Below are positions 24,215 through 32,204 of a stretch of 64,000 nucleotides of DNA, one piece after another; within the stretch, counting starts at the first letter, position 1, and each line of letters starts with the position of its first letter. The DNA comes from Verrucomicrobiota bacterium (GTDB lineage: Bacteria; Chlamydiota; Chlamydiia; Chlamydiales; SM23-39), in NCBI GenBank assembly GCA_018968815.1, contig JAGWZL010000003.1, positions 1 through 64,000 on the forward strand. Reading direction: 5' to 3'. A model generated the notes under the pieces. It made no database searches. It was not told the DNA's origin and saw only the letters and a program-made list of their open reading frames with translations. The translations under genes were made by a program, and so were the position numbers.

Positions 24215-25909
24215 ATGGCTATGAATGTATCTTGTTGTGGCGCGGTGAATCCTGCAACTTCTTGGGGCCCTGTATTGCCTGCGGTGTTACCTACAGTGTT
24301 CGTGCTAGGCGGTGTCCTCGCACGACATCTTTTAGACTCAATGCAAAGGTGGTGCACATGCCGGGAGCCGATGCAATGCAGCAACATCGCAGCTCTCCCT
24401 TTTTTCCCGGGCGTCCCGGATCCCCGATGGGCTGCAGTGGTATTCTGGTTGTTGCAGCCGAATCGCGTTGAAGCGAAAGCGCTGCCGCCTGCCGGCACCC
24501 CGATCTGGACGCGTCCCGGTTCGTTTGATGTCGCAGCTGCGGATGACAAGGCCGTGTACTTAAGCGGACAACGGGTATTTGCAGCAGCTGACGCCCACAC
24601 AGGCCGTTCATTGTGGTCGGTTCCAGGTCCTTTGGAATTTGTGGCGCAGGATGAGAAGGCTCTTTATGGCATCGAATCTGGCTTATTGCTCGCTATCCAT
24701 AAGGTCAATGGTGCGGCCATGTGGGCGATCCAAGCAGGCTCAAACATATGGATCGCGGACGACAAGGTCTACATGAACAACGACCCCAATTGGAGCGTCT
24801 GGAATGCGGCCACAGGGGACCAACTGTTCCAGATCCGTATCGGCTCTTCTCAAGGCATGCTCCTCTCCAATGGAATCGCCTATCTCTCGGTCAATGACCC
24901 AGATACCTTAGTGTTCGCTGTCAACGCGAGCGATGGCAAGAAGCTTTGGAATCTGACCCATGATGAACTGTTGCGCTCTGCATTGCCATGCGCAGATGCG
25001 ACTCAAGCGGTCACCGATATGCAGCAACAGAACGGTACATTGGTCCTCACAGTTGAATGCAGCAATATGACGAATTATGGAGCCGTGATCGCCTTGAATG
25101 CTTTGAGCGGAAAAAAAATCTGGTCGGTGGACGCTCTGTCAGATGCAACCCAAACATTCATCAAGGATGGTACCGTATTCATACTCTGGTCCCCTCTGGG
25201 CGCAGAGTTTGGGAGCGCGCAAGCGATCAACGGATCTACCGGAACATCCATGTGGCTCAAAAAGCCGATCGCGCTCTCCTCGCCCTTCACAGAACAAGGA
25301 GGAAGGTTTTTGGATTGCTCCGGATCAGGCAATACGCCCATCGAGGCTCGCAATGCATCAACTGGCGAAAGTCTCTGGCTATCGAATGTGGCATGTGGTT
25401 CCTTCAGCGCCACGTCTGATCGGATCTACGTGGACTATGAGAATAATCCCCCTCTTTTGGGTGTTTATGCAATCGATCCTGAGACAGGTCAGCAAGCATG
25501 GATCTTTACAGACAACGATTCCTTAAATAACCCGGTCACCCTCCTCCATCAAGGGATTCTCTATGTGGGCTCTTGGGATTCCAAATCGATCTTTGCACTC
25601 AATGCCACCACGGGCCAGCCGCTCTGGAATCTGCCTGTCTCCGGAACCAAAGGATTCATGCTGAATCACGATATCTTATATGTCGCTTCACGTACCAAGG
25701 TATGGGCTGTGCAAACAGGAGCCATTCCCCCCCCAGAGCCACCTAACTCGACCAGCCCTGCCCCCACAGCTGCTCACTCAACAACTGCCGATATCGTCGC
25801 AGCGATGACGATGGTCAGTTTTGCGGTGGGAGGTGTGGTGGGATGGTGCGCTAAACGTCAATATCAAGAAAACGTGCAGGATCAGAAGGAGGGCCCTCTC
25901 ATTCAATAA
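24215..25909 (+). CDS. PQQ-like beta-propeller protein with C-terminal membrane anchor
   Basis: A 564-residue protein. The N-terminal ~45 residues include a hydrophobic segment (VLPAVLPTVFVLGGVLARHL) that could be a signal anchor. From about residue 90 come repeated PQQ/Trp-docking blades (DAHTGRSLWSV, NASDGKKLWNLT, NALSGKKIWSVD, NATTGQPLWNLP), each ending in G-x-x-x-W. The C-terminus is a Pro/Ser/Thr linker followed by a membrane helix (AAMTMVSFAVGGVVGWCA) and a charged tail. BamB-like proteins share this fold. The C-terminal anchor and absence of a lipobox argue against BamB itself. A surface or inclusion-exposed binding protein is possible. ATG at 24215 is preceded by GGGAG. Confidence 0.78.
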   Translation: MAMNVSCCGAVNPATSWGPVLPAVLPTVFVLGGVLARHLLDSMQRWCTCREPMQCSNIAALPFFPGVPDPRWAAVVFWLLQPNRVEAKALPPAGTPIWTRPGSFDVAAADDKAVYLSGQRVFAAADAHTGRSLWSVPGPLEFVAQDEKALYGIESGLLLAIHKVNGAAMWAIQAGSNIWIADDKVYMNNDPNWSVWNAATGDQLFQIRIGSSQGMLLSNGIAYLSVNDPDTLVFAVNASDGKKLWNLTHDELLRSALPCADATQAVTDMQQQNGTLVLTVECSNMTNYGAVIALNALSGKKIWSVDALSDATQTFIKDGTVFILWSPLGAEFGSAQAINGSTGTSMWLKKPIALSSPFTEQGGRFLDCSGSGNTPIEARNASTGESLWLSNVACGSFSATSDRIYVDYENNPPLLGVYAIDPETGQQAWIFTDNDSLNNPVTLLHQGILYVGSWDSKSIFALNATTGQPLWNLPVSGTKGFMLNHDILYVASRTKVWAVQTGAIPPPEPPNSTSPAPTAAHSTTADIVAAMTMVSFAVGGVVGWCAKRQYQENVQDQKEGPLIQ

Positions 25910-26552
25910 GATCGACTTGGCCCGACTCGAGATGATAGTAGGCTGCATGAACTGCCATTTTCCCTTGCTTGATCAGCCGCTGCACCGCAGGGGATTTTTG
26001 AATGATGTTTTTCATGCGAACCGCATTTTCAACGGTCGCCCAATAGAGCTGATCGCGCTTCCCTTTGGTTTGGCGCACTGCCGGTTCAATGAGTTTGGCC
26101 ACCGCTTCAATGTCTTGCGTCTTCCCCTCAATCACGGCTGCCACAGCGCCGCAATTTTCATGCCCCATCACGAGAATCACAGATGAGCCCAATACAAGAG
26201 CCGAATAATCAATACTATCGAGCTCGAGCTGTCCAATCACATTGCCAGCCACCCGGACGACAAACAGATCCCCAATCCCCTGATCAAAAATGATTTCTGG
26301 AGCCGCTCTTGAGTCAGAACAGCCCACAATCACTGCAAATGGCTTTTGTTGAGCGTAAACGAGAGAACGCTGTTCTTGCCCCCGGTTGGGATGTAGGGAC
26401 TGATCGTGCATATAGCGCGCATTTCCCTCCACGAGCGCATGCAGCCCCTCTGCGGGAGACATTTGAGCGAACAGAGGGGCGTATAAGAGGGCGATCCACT
26501 GAGAGGCTGTGAACAGTCTCTTACCAATAATTGAAATTTTGATCCGACGCAT
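25899..26552 (-). CDS. Beta-class carbonic anhydrase with signal peptide
   Basis: Interconverts CO2 and bicarbonate. The zinc and active-site residues are visible: VGCSDSRAAPE (C78, D80, R82) and GHENCGAV (H131, C134). The first 30 residues (MRRIKISIIGKRLFTASQWI and on to LFAQ) form a basic N-region plus a hydrophobic stretch ending in a plausible cleavage site, so the enzyme is probably periplasmic. The gene starts 32 bp inside the end of the upstream BamE-like gene and its tail overlaps the convergent beta-propeller gene by 11 bp. Bicarbonate is also a substrate of TsaC in this window, but an exported enzyme would act on the host-side pool. Confidence 0.88.
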   Translation of the reverse strand: MRRIKISIIGKRLFTASQWIALLYAPLFAQMSPAEGLHALVEGNARYMHDQSLHPNRGQEQRSLVYAQQKPFAVIVGCSDSRAAPEIIFDQGIGDLFVVRVAGNVIGQLELDSIDYSALVLGSSVILVMGHENCGAVAAVIEGKTQDIEAVAKLIEPAVRQTKGKRDQLYWATVENAVRMKNIIQKSPAVQRLIKQGKMAVHAAYYHLESGQVDLIE

Positions 26553-27330
26553 CTTGTTCCAGTCTCTCCCCTTCACGATCATAACAATCGGTACATTTCG
26601 CTTTGATTTTGTTGTACATTTGCTCCGTCTTTCCGACTAGAATCCCATTCTGGAACGTTAAGGGGACATTCGTGTTTCCAACTTGATAAAACCAAACATC
26701 ATAAACGTTGTCTTTGCCCCTAAAAGTCTCTTGATGGTCGGCTCTTCCCAGCTTGTTCTTCACTTGGGACTGGTTCATCCCCAATCTCACATCAGAGAGC
26801 GCCTTCACAGTGGCGCTTGCGATCGCTGCATGCTCCCTTTCCCACTGCTTCCCGATAATATGCACATTGGGAGGCAGTTTTTGCGGTTCCTTTTTGGGCT
26901 CCGTCTTTTCAATCGATTCGAGACTGTGTTCAAGATTCGTATTTTGATCGGCATGCGGTTCTTCCGATTCCTCTTGCATAGGCATACACCCTTGAGCATT
27001 CAGGGCATAGTAATACCACTGATACCCCCTTCCCACCAGGATCCCATTCCTAAAAGCCAACGGCGTCAGGTTTTGAGGAACCATTCGGGTTTGATCCAGC
27101 ACCGTCGTTCGAGTCACATAAAACCATATGTCGTAAATATCCCCTTCCACATCAAAAGTCTCATAGTTGTACGGGGCGCGCATGATTTGCAAAACCTCTC
27201 TCTCGCTCATCCCCTCGCGAATGCGCATGAGCCGATATTGGTTGGTCTCCGACATGGCTTCGTATTGTAACGCGTTGCTGGCCAAGCAGCCGCCTGCAAA
27301 AATGGCGCTGATCATCCAAAAACGACCCAT
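26521..27330 (-). CDS. Protein with two BamE/SmpA-like repeats, probable lipoprotein
   Basis: A 269-residue protein with an N-terminal hydrophobic leader ending in AGGC (MGRFWMISAIFAGGCLAS), a weak lipobox. Two related domains follow. The first (about 33-105) has RIREGMSEREVLQIMRAP then YDIWFYV and LAFRNGILVGRG. The second (about 183-245) has VRLGMNQSQVKNKLGRAD then YDVWFYQV and LTFQNGILVGKT. This G-M-x-x-x-x-V plus WFY plus F-x-N-G-x-L-V-G pattern is the SmpA/OmlA (BamE) type fold. A charged linker separates them. The duplication is unusual. The Cys-rich C-terminus (KCTDCYDREG) is also odd. Carbonic anhydrase follows with overlap. Confidence 0.7.
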   Translation of the reverse strand: MGRFWMISAIFAGGCLASNALQYEAMSETNQYRLMRIREGMSEREVLQIMRAPYNYETFDVEGDIYDIWFYVTRTTVLDQTRMVPQNLTPLAFRNGILVGRGYQWYYYALNAQGCMPMQEESEEPHADQNTNLEHSLESIEKTEPKKEPQKLPPNVHIIGKQWEREHAAIASATVKALSDVRLGMNQSQVKNKLGRADHQETFRGKDNVYDVWFYQVGNTNVPLTFQNGILVGKTEQMYNKIKAKCTDCYDREGERLEQDASDQNFNYW

Positions 27331-27383
27331 GGCACAACCCTTCCACTGATTCAAATGAGCAATACTTCAATGAGCGCCTGTTG

Positions 27384-28271
27384 TCAAGCTTCAGGAGAAT
27401 CGCGATCTTCTTTTTTGGACCACAAGCTTTGCCGTTTCTTCTTGGGCTTGAGGGTCGCCCGTTTAGGGGGAAAAAGCACGGGCGCCATCGGCAAGGCAAC
27501 GGGCTTAGTAGGGTCCTGTTTGAGCTCCTGAGGAGCCTCCTCTCGCCGGCCCTCTACCTGAAGATCTCGCAGCCCCTCTCCCCTCTTCTTCACAGGGAGC
27601 TTATCCTCCCGTCCGATCGGCTTCTCGTGCGAGAACTCAGAGCGCCCCTTCTGGATCGGCGGTGATTCTTCTCGCCTCTTCATCACAGGAGACAATTCTT
27701 CCCGCCTCTCCGTCACAGGAGACAATGCAGGGAGCGCTTCCTGGAACCGGTGCCATTTTTCGATGATCTCTTGCCGAACAGGCACGGGAAGCGCATGCCG
27801 TTGCGGCGGCGGCGCCGCTGGCTGCTCTTGCGGTTGCATCGCTGTCTCGATCAGCTGATCGAGCTTCGGCTTTAACTGAGTCAACACTTTGCAAACAGGC
27901 TCCTCTTTCGGATTTTGAAGAGAGTTCGAATGCGACAACTCTCCAATCGCGAATTGCACCTGACGCAACAAACTCTTCGCTTGGTACACTAACGGAACCG
28001 GACGATCCTGCTGATCCACTCCAAGCGGACTCTCCGGAGACCCTTCAACCCACTCAGCCATCTTTTCTTGCACTGCGCGAAGCAGGATCACAGGATGCTG
28101 TTGAAAATAATCGCTGCGCGATGATGTGGACGCTGGCGGAATGAAAAACCTACGGCTCCAAACAGGGAGATAGGAAATCGATTCTTCAGCCAATGGAGAG
28201 AGCGCCTGCACGAGCTTCAGCAAAATGTCTTGCGCCTCTTTCCAATCAAACGAATGCAACTGCATATGCAC
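27384..28271 (-). CDS. Proline/charge-rich protein of unknown function
   Basis: Not recognised. The N-terminal ~150 residues could form a helical domain (LLKLVQALSPLAEESI, KSLLRQVQFAIGELSH). The C-terminal half is low-complexity: Pro, Glu, Lys and Arg dominate, with a ten-residue repeat of the type SPVxxRREEL and variants near residues 182-210. It ends in a basic tail (KRATLKPKKKRQSLWSKKED). No signal peptide or membrane segment. The gene is last before a divergent pair (TSUP gene on the plus strand). Disordered repeat-rich tails are common in secreted chlamydial proteins, but there is no direct evidence here. Confidence 0.6.
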   Translation of the reverse strand: MHMQLHSFDWKEAQDILLKLVQALSPLAEESISYLPVWSRRFFIPPASTSSRSDYFQQHPVILLRAVQEKMAEWVEGSPESPLGVDQQDRPVPLVYQAKSLLRQVQFAIGELSHSNSLQNPKEEPVCKVLTQLKPKLDQLIETAMQPQEQPAAPPPQRHALPVPVRQEIIEKWHRFQEALPALSPVTERREELSPVMKRREESPPIQKGRSEFSHEKPIGREDKLPVKKRGEGLRDLQVEGRREEAPQELKQDPTKPVALPMAPVLFPPKRATLKPKKKRQSLWSKKEDRDSPEA

Positions 28272-28303
28272 TTCTTAAAAATCCGTTGACATTATCATAA
28301 GAT

Positions 28304-29113
28304 ATGACAAAATTGAAAACAATGAGTGAATTGCCATATTTCTTGTTTTTCATTGTGGGTCTTATAAGTGGTTTATTAGGAGGAATGTTGGGCATTGGAG
28401 GCGGGGTGGTTACAGTCCCCTTTCTCTATTATTTTTTCCAATATTCACACCTGTACCCATCTAGAATCATGCAGATTGCGGTTTGCACGTCGCTTGCCGC
28501 AGCGTTTGTGACTTCGGTCGTTTCGACCTATGTGCAGATGCGCAAAAAAGCGATTCAGGTTTCGGTGCTGAAATGGATGGCGCCCGCTCTTTTAGTCGGA
28601 AGCATCAGCGGATCGATTCTCGCGCATTATATGGCAAGCCATGTATTGAGTTGGGTGTTCGGCGCCATGGCGCTCGTGTTGGGGATCTATTTCTTTTTTC
28701 CTCATTTGCCCGTGTTAAAAATTGCCCGCTCTCCAAATCCCACATTGTCCCTTTTTGGATTGGGGATCGGAGCCCTCTCCACGATGCTCGGCATCGGAGG
28801 CGGCTCGATCTCGTTTCCCGTTCTTTTGGGCTATCACGTTCCAGTCCAAAATGCATCAGCGACCTCTTCTGCAACCACCTGCATTTCCACAGGCATTGGA
28901 ACCATTGCCTTTCTGATTCTCTCTTGGGGCTTGATCCATGAACCGATGACCGTTGGCTATATCGATCTCCCTTGCTGGTTCCTGATTAGTTTTGGATCTG
29001 TTCTGACAGTGCCTCTCGGAGTCAAATGGTCCCACACATTGAATGTATCGCTCATCAAACGGGTGTTTGGCGTCTGTCTTTTCCTCGTCGGCCTCGCGAT
29101 GCTCCTGCTGTGA
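28304..29113 (+). CDS. TSUP-family (TauE/SafE) membrane transporter
   Basis: An inner-membrane protein of about 269 residues with two related halves, each starting with a Gly-rich helix: GLISGLLGGMLGIGGGVVTVP in the first and GIGALSTMLGIGGGSISFP in the second. That internal repeat is diagnostic of TauE/SafE (4-toluene sulfonate uptake) proteins, which export sulfite, sulfoacetate or similar anions. ATG codons at 28304 and 28322 are both possible. A TTGACA at 28286 suggests a promoter close to the start. With the SulP permease it adds to sulfur-anion capacity, but there is no operon link. Confidence 0.9.
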   Translation: MTKLKTMSELPYFLFFIVGLISGLLGGMLGIGGGVVTVPFLYYFFQYSHLYPSRIMQIAVCTSLAAAFVTSVVSTYVQMRKKAIQVSVLKWMAPALLVGSISGSILAHYMASHVLSWVFGAMALVLGIYFFFPHLPVLKIARSPNPTLSLFGLGIGALSTMLGIGGGSISFPVLLGYHVPVQNASATSSATTCISTGIGTIAFLILSWGLIHEPMTVGYIDLPCWFLISFGSVLTVPLGVKWSHTLNVSLIKRVFGVCLFLVGLAMLLL

Positions 29114-29124
29114 ACGTATGTAGT

Positions 29125-29334
29125 TTAGTAATCCCACCGTTTCCGTTTTTTGATCTTTTCTTTTGCCTTATTAGGCTTGGAATGGGTTTGGAAGTCGACG
29201 TCGGCATCGTCCAGCCAGGCAACAATAGTCTGATACAACTGTTTCCCCTGCTCCAATAACATTCGATCTCTCCCCGATGTCATCACCCAGAGATAGGCGC
29301 CAAAGAAGAAGATCATCCAAAGGATTCGTCTCAT
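29125..29334 (-). CDS. Small membrane-anchored protein (69 residues)
   Basis: Not recognised. It starts MRRILWMIFFFGAYLWVMTS, a single N-terminal anchor. A helical stretch follows (DRMLLEQGKQLYQTIVAWL) with an acidic DDADVDF motif and a Lys-rich tail (KAKEKIKKRKRWDY). It lies convergent to TSUP and divergent from the polyketide synthase gene. A much longer upstream reading exists, but that part is antisense to the synthase and is rejected. Confidence 0.55.
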   Translation of the reverse strand: MRRILWMIFFFGAYLWVMTSGRDRMLLEQGKQLYQTIVAWLDDADVDFQTHSKPNKAKEKIKKRKRWDY

Positions 29335-29386
29335 ATTTGCACGATAACCATTTTTTGATTTTATGTGGTGTGAAAATGGATCCCTG

Positions 29387-29392
29387 TATACT
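29387..29392 (+). promoter_or_regulatory. -10 box placed for near-leaderless start of the polyketide synthase
   Basis: TATACT at 29387-29392 is only 8 bp before the ATG at 29401. The -35 region is poor. If used, the transcript would begin at or just before the start codon. Confidence 0.35.
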
Positions 29393-29400
29393 GTGTTTCC

Positions 29401-30474
29401 ATGTATCTTACTGATCTGCAGATCATCCGCCCTCAATACGAGTCGAATCAAGAAGAAACTTTTGCATGGTTCATCGACGCCCACGTAAAAGCCGAAAACA
29501 GAGAAGAGTTTCGCGAAACGATTCGGGAGAGATTGTGGCACGTGGGTTGCAAACCCGACCGCATTGCCAAAAGAGGACATGTCTTGGCCGATTTCCTCCA
29601 TCGAGAGTGGGCAGACATGCGCATCTACAGGCTCCACGAGCAGCCTCAAGGTCTCCCCCTTGGCGAGCGCATCAAAGTCTTTCAAGAAGAGGTCGACGCC
29701 ATTTTCGAGACCTATTACCCTGCAACGAGCGATCCGCCAGATCATCTCATTCATGTCAGCTGCACCGGCTATGTTTCTCCAAGCGGGGCGCAAAAAATCG
29801 TATCGAAGCGGGATTGGGGCCAGCAAACGACCGTCACGCACGCCTATCACATGGGCTGCTACGGCTCTATCCCCGCTCTGCGGATGGGCCAAGGATTTGC
29901 AAGCCCTAAAACAGATGTGGTCCACACCGAAATTTGCTCGATCCATAGCAATCCCGCCCTGCATCAGAGCGATCAACTCATCTCTCAAAGCCTTTTCGCA
30001 GACGGATTCATCAAATACTCACTTCTTCCCAAAACAGACCTTCCTTGCCTCAAAGTCCTCCGCCTCAAAGAAGAGATCATCCCCGCTTCCACTCATGCAA
30101 TGACTTGGAATGTCGTCGAATGGGGGTTTCAAATGTCGCTGTCGAAAGAGGTCATCGTGTTCATCACACGAGCCCTTTCTGGATATCTGCAAAGAATTCA
30201 AGCTCCACAAAATGCCCTCTTCGCCATTCATCCAGGAGGACCCAAAATTTTGACCCACATCCAAAAAGCTCTGAACTTAGCCGATGAACAAATTGCGCAT
30301 AGCACCCACATTCTGAAAGAATATGGCAACATGTCTTCAGCCACTTTGCCGCACATTTGGGAGCGCATCTTGCACGATGAAAGCGTAGCAGACGGCACCC
30401 CGATTGTCAGTTTAGCATTTGGCCCAGGTTTAAGCATTTCGGGCGCAAGCATGGTGAAACAATGTGGATCTTGA
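29401..30474 (+). CDS. Type III polyketide synthase (chalcone/stilbene synthase family)
   Basis: A cytosolic thiolase-fold enzyme that condenses an acyl-CoA starter with malonyl-CoA units. The catalytic triad is visible: C153 in HAYHMGCYGSIPALRMG, H277 in FAIHPGGPKIL and N310 in KEYGNMSSATLPHIWERI. The C-terminal family motif is LAFGPGLSISGA (GFGPG type). At 357 residues the length is standard. Starter and product cannot be predicted. Bacterial homologues make alkylresorcinols, alkylpyrones or tetrahydroxynaphthalene. The stop overlaps the next gene by 13 bp, giving an operon with a membrane protein, a methyltransferase and Tpx. Type III synthases are not part of classical Chlamydia metabolism. 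Confidence 0.92.
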   Translation: MYLTDLQIIRPQYESNQEETFAWFIDAHVKAENREEFRETIRERLWHVGCKPDRIAKRGHVLADFLHREWADMRIYRLHEQPQGLPLGERIKVFQEEVDAIFETYYPATSDPPDHLIHVSCTGYVSPSGAQKIVSKRDWGQQTTVTHAYHMGCYGSIPALRMGQGFASPKTDVVHTEICSIHSNPALHQSDQLISQSLFADGFIKYSLLPKTDLPCLKVLRLKEEIIPASTHAMTWNVVEWGFQMSLSKEVIVFITRALSGYLQRIQAPQNALFAIHPGGPKILTHIQKALNLADEQIAHSTHILKEYGNMSSATLPHIWERILHDESVADGTPIVSLAFGPGLSISGASMVKQCGS

Positions 30475-30968
30475 GCCTTTTTCCTTTTGCATTGCAGGCG
30501 ATCTGCATGCTCTTCGATGAGAGCTACTTTCATATCCGTAGAGGGCTCCCCCTTTGGGAACGGATCGGCCATCCCATAGACACTTTGAGCGTTCTCATCT
30601 GCATGGGATTTGTTTTGTGGGTCCCCTTCTCGAAAGAAACCCTCATTGTGTATATCCTCCTCGCCGCTTTCTCCTCTATCCTCGTCACCAAAGATGAGTT
30701 TGTCCACAAAGAGCACTGCCCAGGCGCCGAAAACTGGCTCCACGCTGTCCTATTCACCCTCCACCCCATTACGCTCACCTGTGCAGGATTCATATGGCCC
30801 GTTGTGCAAGGAGTCGAAGTAAGTCCTTGGATCGCCCATTGGCTCGATCAACCTGAACGTTTAAAACGCTTTTTGCAAATACAAGGGGCCGTTATGACCC
30901 TCTTTCTTTGCTATCAAATCCTCTTTTGGAACGTATTATGGAAAAACAAACCGGTTCTCAAACAATAA
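30462..30968 (+). CDS. Polytopic membrane protein, partner of the polyketide synthase
   Basis: A 168-residue protein with about five hydrophobic helices. Conserved-looking polar motifs sit between helices: LFDESYFHIRRGLPLWERIG HPIDTL near the N-terminus and TKDEFVHKEHC then NWLHAVLF and LHP in the middle. The His/Asp/Glu spacing could form a metal site, as in membrane hydroxylases, but this is inference. Similar membrane proteins are, from memory, often found beside bacterial type III polyketide synthases and methyltransferases. Its 3' end overlaps the methyltransferase start by 31 bp, supporting coupled expression. Confidence 0.75.
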   Translation: MWILSLFPFALQAICMLFDESYFHIRRGLPLWERIGHPIDTLSVLICMGFVLWVPFSKETLIVYILLAAFSSILVTKDEFVHKEHCPGAENWLHAVLFTLHPITLTCAGFIWPVVQGVEVSPWIAHWLDQPERLKRFLQIQGAVMTLFLCYQILFWNVLWKNKPVLKQ

Positions 30969-31684
30969 ACATCAACAACGATTTTTACGATGATCTCGAA
31001 GAGCGGTGGTACACCGCTTGCGATCATCCCATTGCTCTTCTGCGTGCAGAAAATGCAGTGCGCGTCCCTTGGATCATCGGTCAAATTGGAGAGGGCAAAG
31101 AGGTCCTCGACATTGGGTGCGGGGCAGGCATCTTGACCAACGCGCTCGCGCAAGCAGGCCACACTGTCCACGGCATCGATCTGTCAGAGAAAAGTCTGGA
31201 GGTCGCCAAAAAGCGCGATACCACCCACTCGGTCCGCTACACTCTCGCAAACGCCTACTCGCTCCCCTACCCCGATGGGATGTTCGATGTCGTCTGCGCC
31301 ATGGATGTATTGGAGCATGTCGAAGAGCCGAGCCTCGTGATTTCTGAGGCGGCGCGCGTCTTAAAAAAAGGGGGCCTCTTTTTCTTTCACACTTTTAACC
31401 GCAATCTCTTGAGTTACCTTCTCGTCATTAAAGGCGTGGAATGGTTTGTCCCCAATGCGCCAAAGAATATGCACGTTTATCCCCTCTTCATCAAACCCGA
31501 AGAATTTGAGGAAATGTGCACCGAACGCAATTTACAAATTGTCAATTTACAAGGATTCGCCCCCAATCTTTTTGCCAAACCCTTTTGGACCTTGCTCTTT
31601 ACAAGAAAAATTCCACCGAACATGCCGTTCACCTTTTCAAAAAGTCTCAAAACAGGGTATTGTGGATGTGCTAAAAAAATTTGA
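30938..31684 (+). CDS. UbiG-like SAM-dependent O-methyltransferase
   Basis: A class I methyltransferase of 248 residues. The opening NNDFYDDLEERWYTACDHP is like that of UbiG. Motif I is EVLDIGCGAGILTNALAQAG, motif II GIDLSEKSLEVAKK, and the later motif FDVVCAMDVLEHV is that of UbiE/UbiG enzymes. In its position behind a type III polyketide synthase it most likely methylates the polyketide phenol and not a ubiquinone precursor, although ubiquinone synthesis cannot be excluded. The ATG at 30938 lies inside the end of the membrane-protein gene. Tpx follows 8 bp later. Confidence 0.85.
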   Translation: MEKQTGSQTININNDFYDDLEERWYTACDHPIALLRAENAVRVPWIIGQIGEGKEVLDIGCGAGILTNALAQAGHTVHGIDLSEKSLEVAKKRDTTHSVRYTLANAYSLPYPDGMFDVVCAMDVLEHVEEPSLVISEAARVLKKGGLFFFHTFNRNLLSYLLVIKGVEWFVPNAPKNMHVYPLFIKPEEFEEMCTERNLQIVNLQGFAPNLFAKPFWTLLFTRKIPPNMPFTFSKSLKTGYCGCAKKI

Positions 31685-31691
31685 GGAGCTC

Positions 31692-32204
31692 ATGGCTGAG
31701 ACAAAACTGAAAGGACAAACGGTCCGCACATCTGGGAATCTTCCTACCCTGCACACGAAGGCGCCCGACTTTCGCCTCGTGGATAAAGATTTAAAAGAAC
31801 ACTCCTTGCATGAATTTCAGGGGAAACGCAAATTGCTCTGCACAGTGCCGAGCCTCGATACAGGCGTTTGCAGCACGATGACGAAGCACGTGAACGAATT
31901 TGCGAAAAAACACCCCCAGTTTGTTTTGATCACCGTTTCCGCCGATTTGCCCTTTGCGCAAAAACGGTTTTGCGAGCAAGAAAATGTGCATAACGTACTC
32001 ACTTTATCGATGATGCGCGATAAGGAATTTGGGAAATCGTACGGACTTTTACTCATCGACGGCCCTCTTGCCGGATTGCTCGCGCGCGCGGTCCTCGTCC
32101 TCGATGAAAAGGATCATGTCAATTATGTCGAATTAGTGCCCGAGATCGCGCAAGAGCCCAACTATCACAAAGCTTTTGAGGTGATTCAAGGACACCGTTC
32201 GTAA
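31692..32204 (+). CDS. tpx: Thiol peroxidase (Tpx, atypical 2-Cys peroxiredoxin)
   Basis: Reduces hydroperoxides using thioredoxin. The peroxidatic site VPSLDTGVCSTMTK is intact, and the resolving Cys lies about 34 residues later in AQKRFCEQENVHN. The N-terminal strand KLKGQTVRTSGNLP and the opening APDFRLVDKDL are as in bacterial Tpx. The 170-residue length is normal. The ATG at 31692 is preceded by GAGGAG. It ends the polyketide synthase operon, and its tail overlaps the convergent malic enzyme gene by 19 bp. Confidence 0.93.
   Translation: MAETKLKGQTVRTSGNLPTLHTKAPDFRLVDKDLKEHSLHEFQGKRKLLCTVPSLDTGVCSTMTKHVNEFAKKHPQFVLITVSADLPFAQKRFCEQENVHNVLTLSMMRDKEFGKSYGLLLIDGPLAGLLARAVLVLDEKDHVNYVELVPEIAQEPNYHKAFEVIQGHRS

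Noticed and set aside
29335..29988. Long upstream extension of the small reverse gene at 29125
   Set aside because: It is antisense to the type III polyketide synthase, which has a complete catalytic triad. Only the last 69 codons, beginning at the ATG at 29334, are plausible.
30938..31684. Methyltransferase read as a ubiquinone-pathway UbiG
   Set aside because: No other ubiquinone genes are seen, and the overlapping position behind a type III polyketide synthase makes a tailoring role more likely, though not proven.
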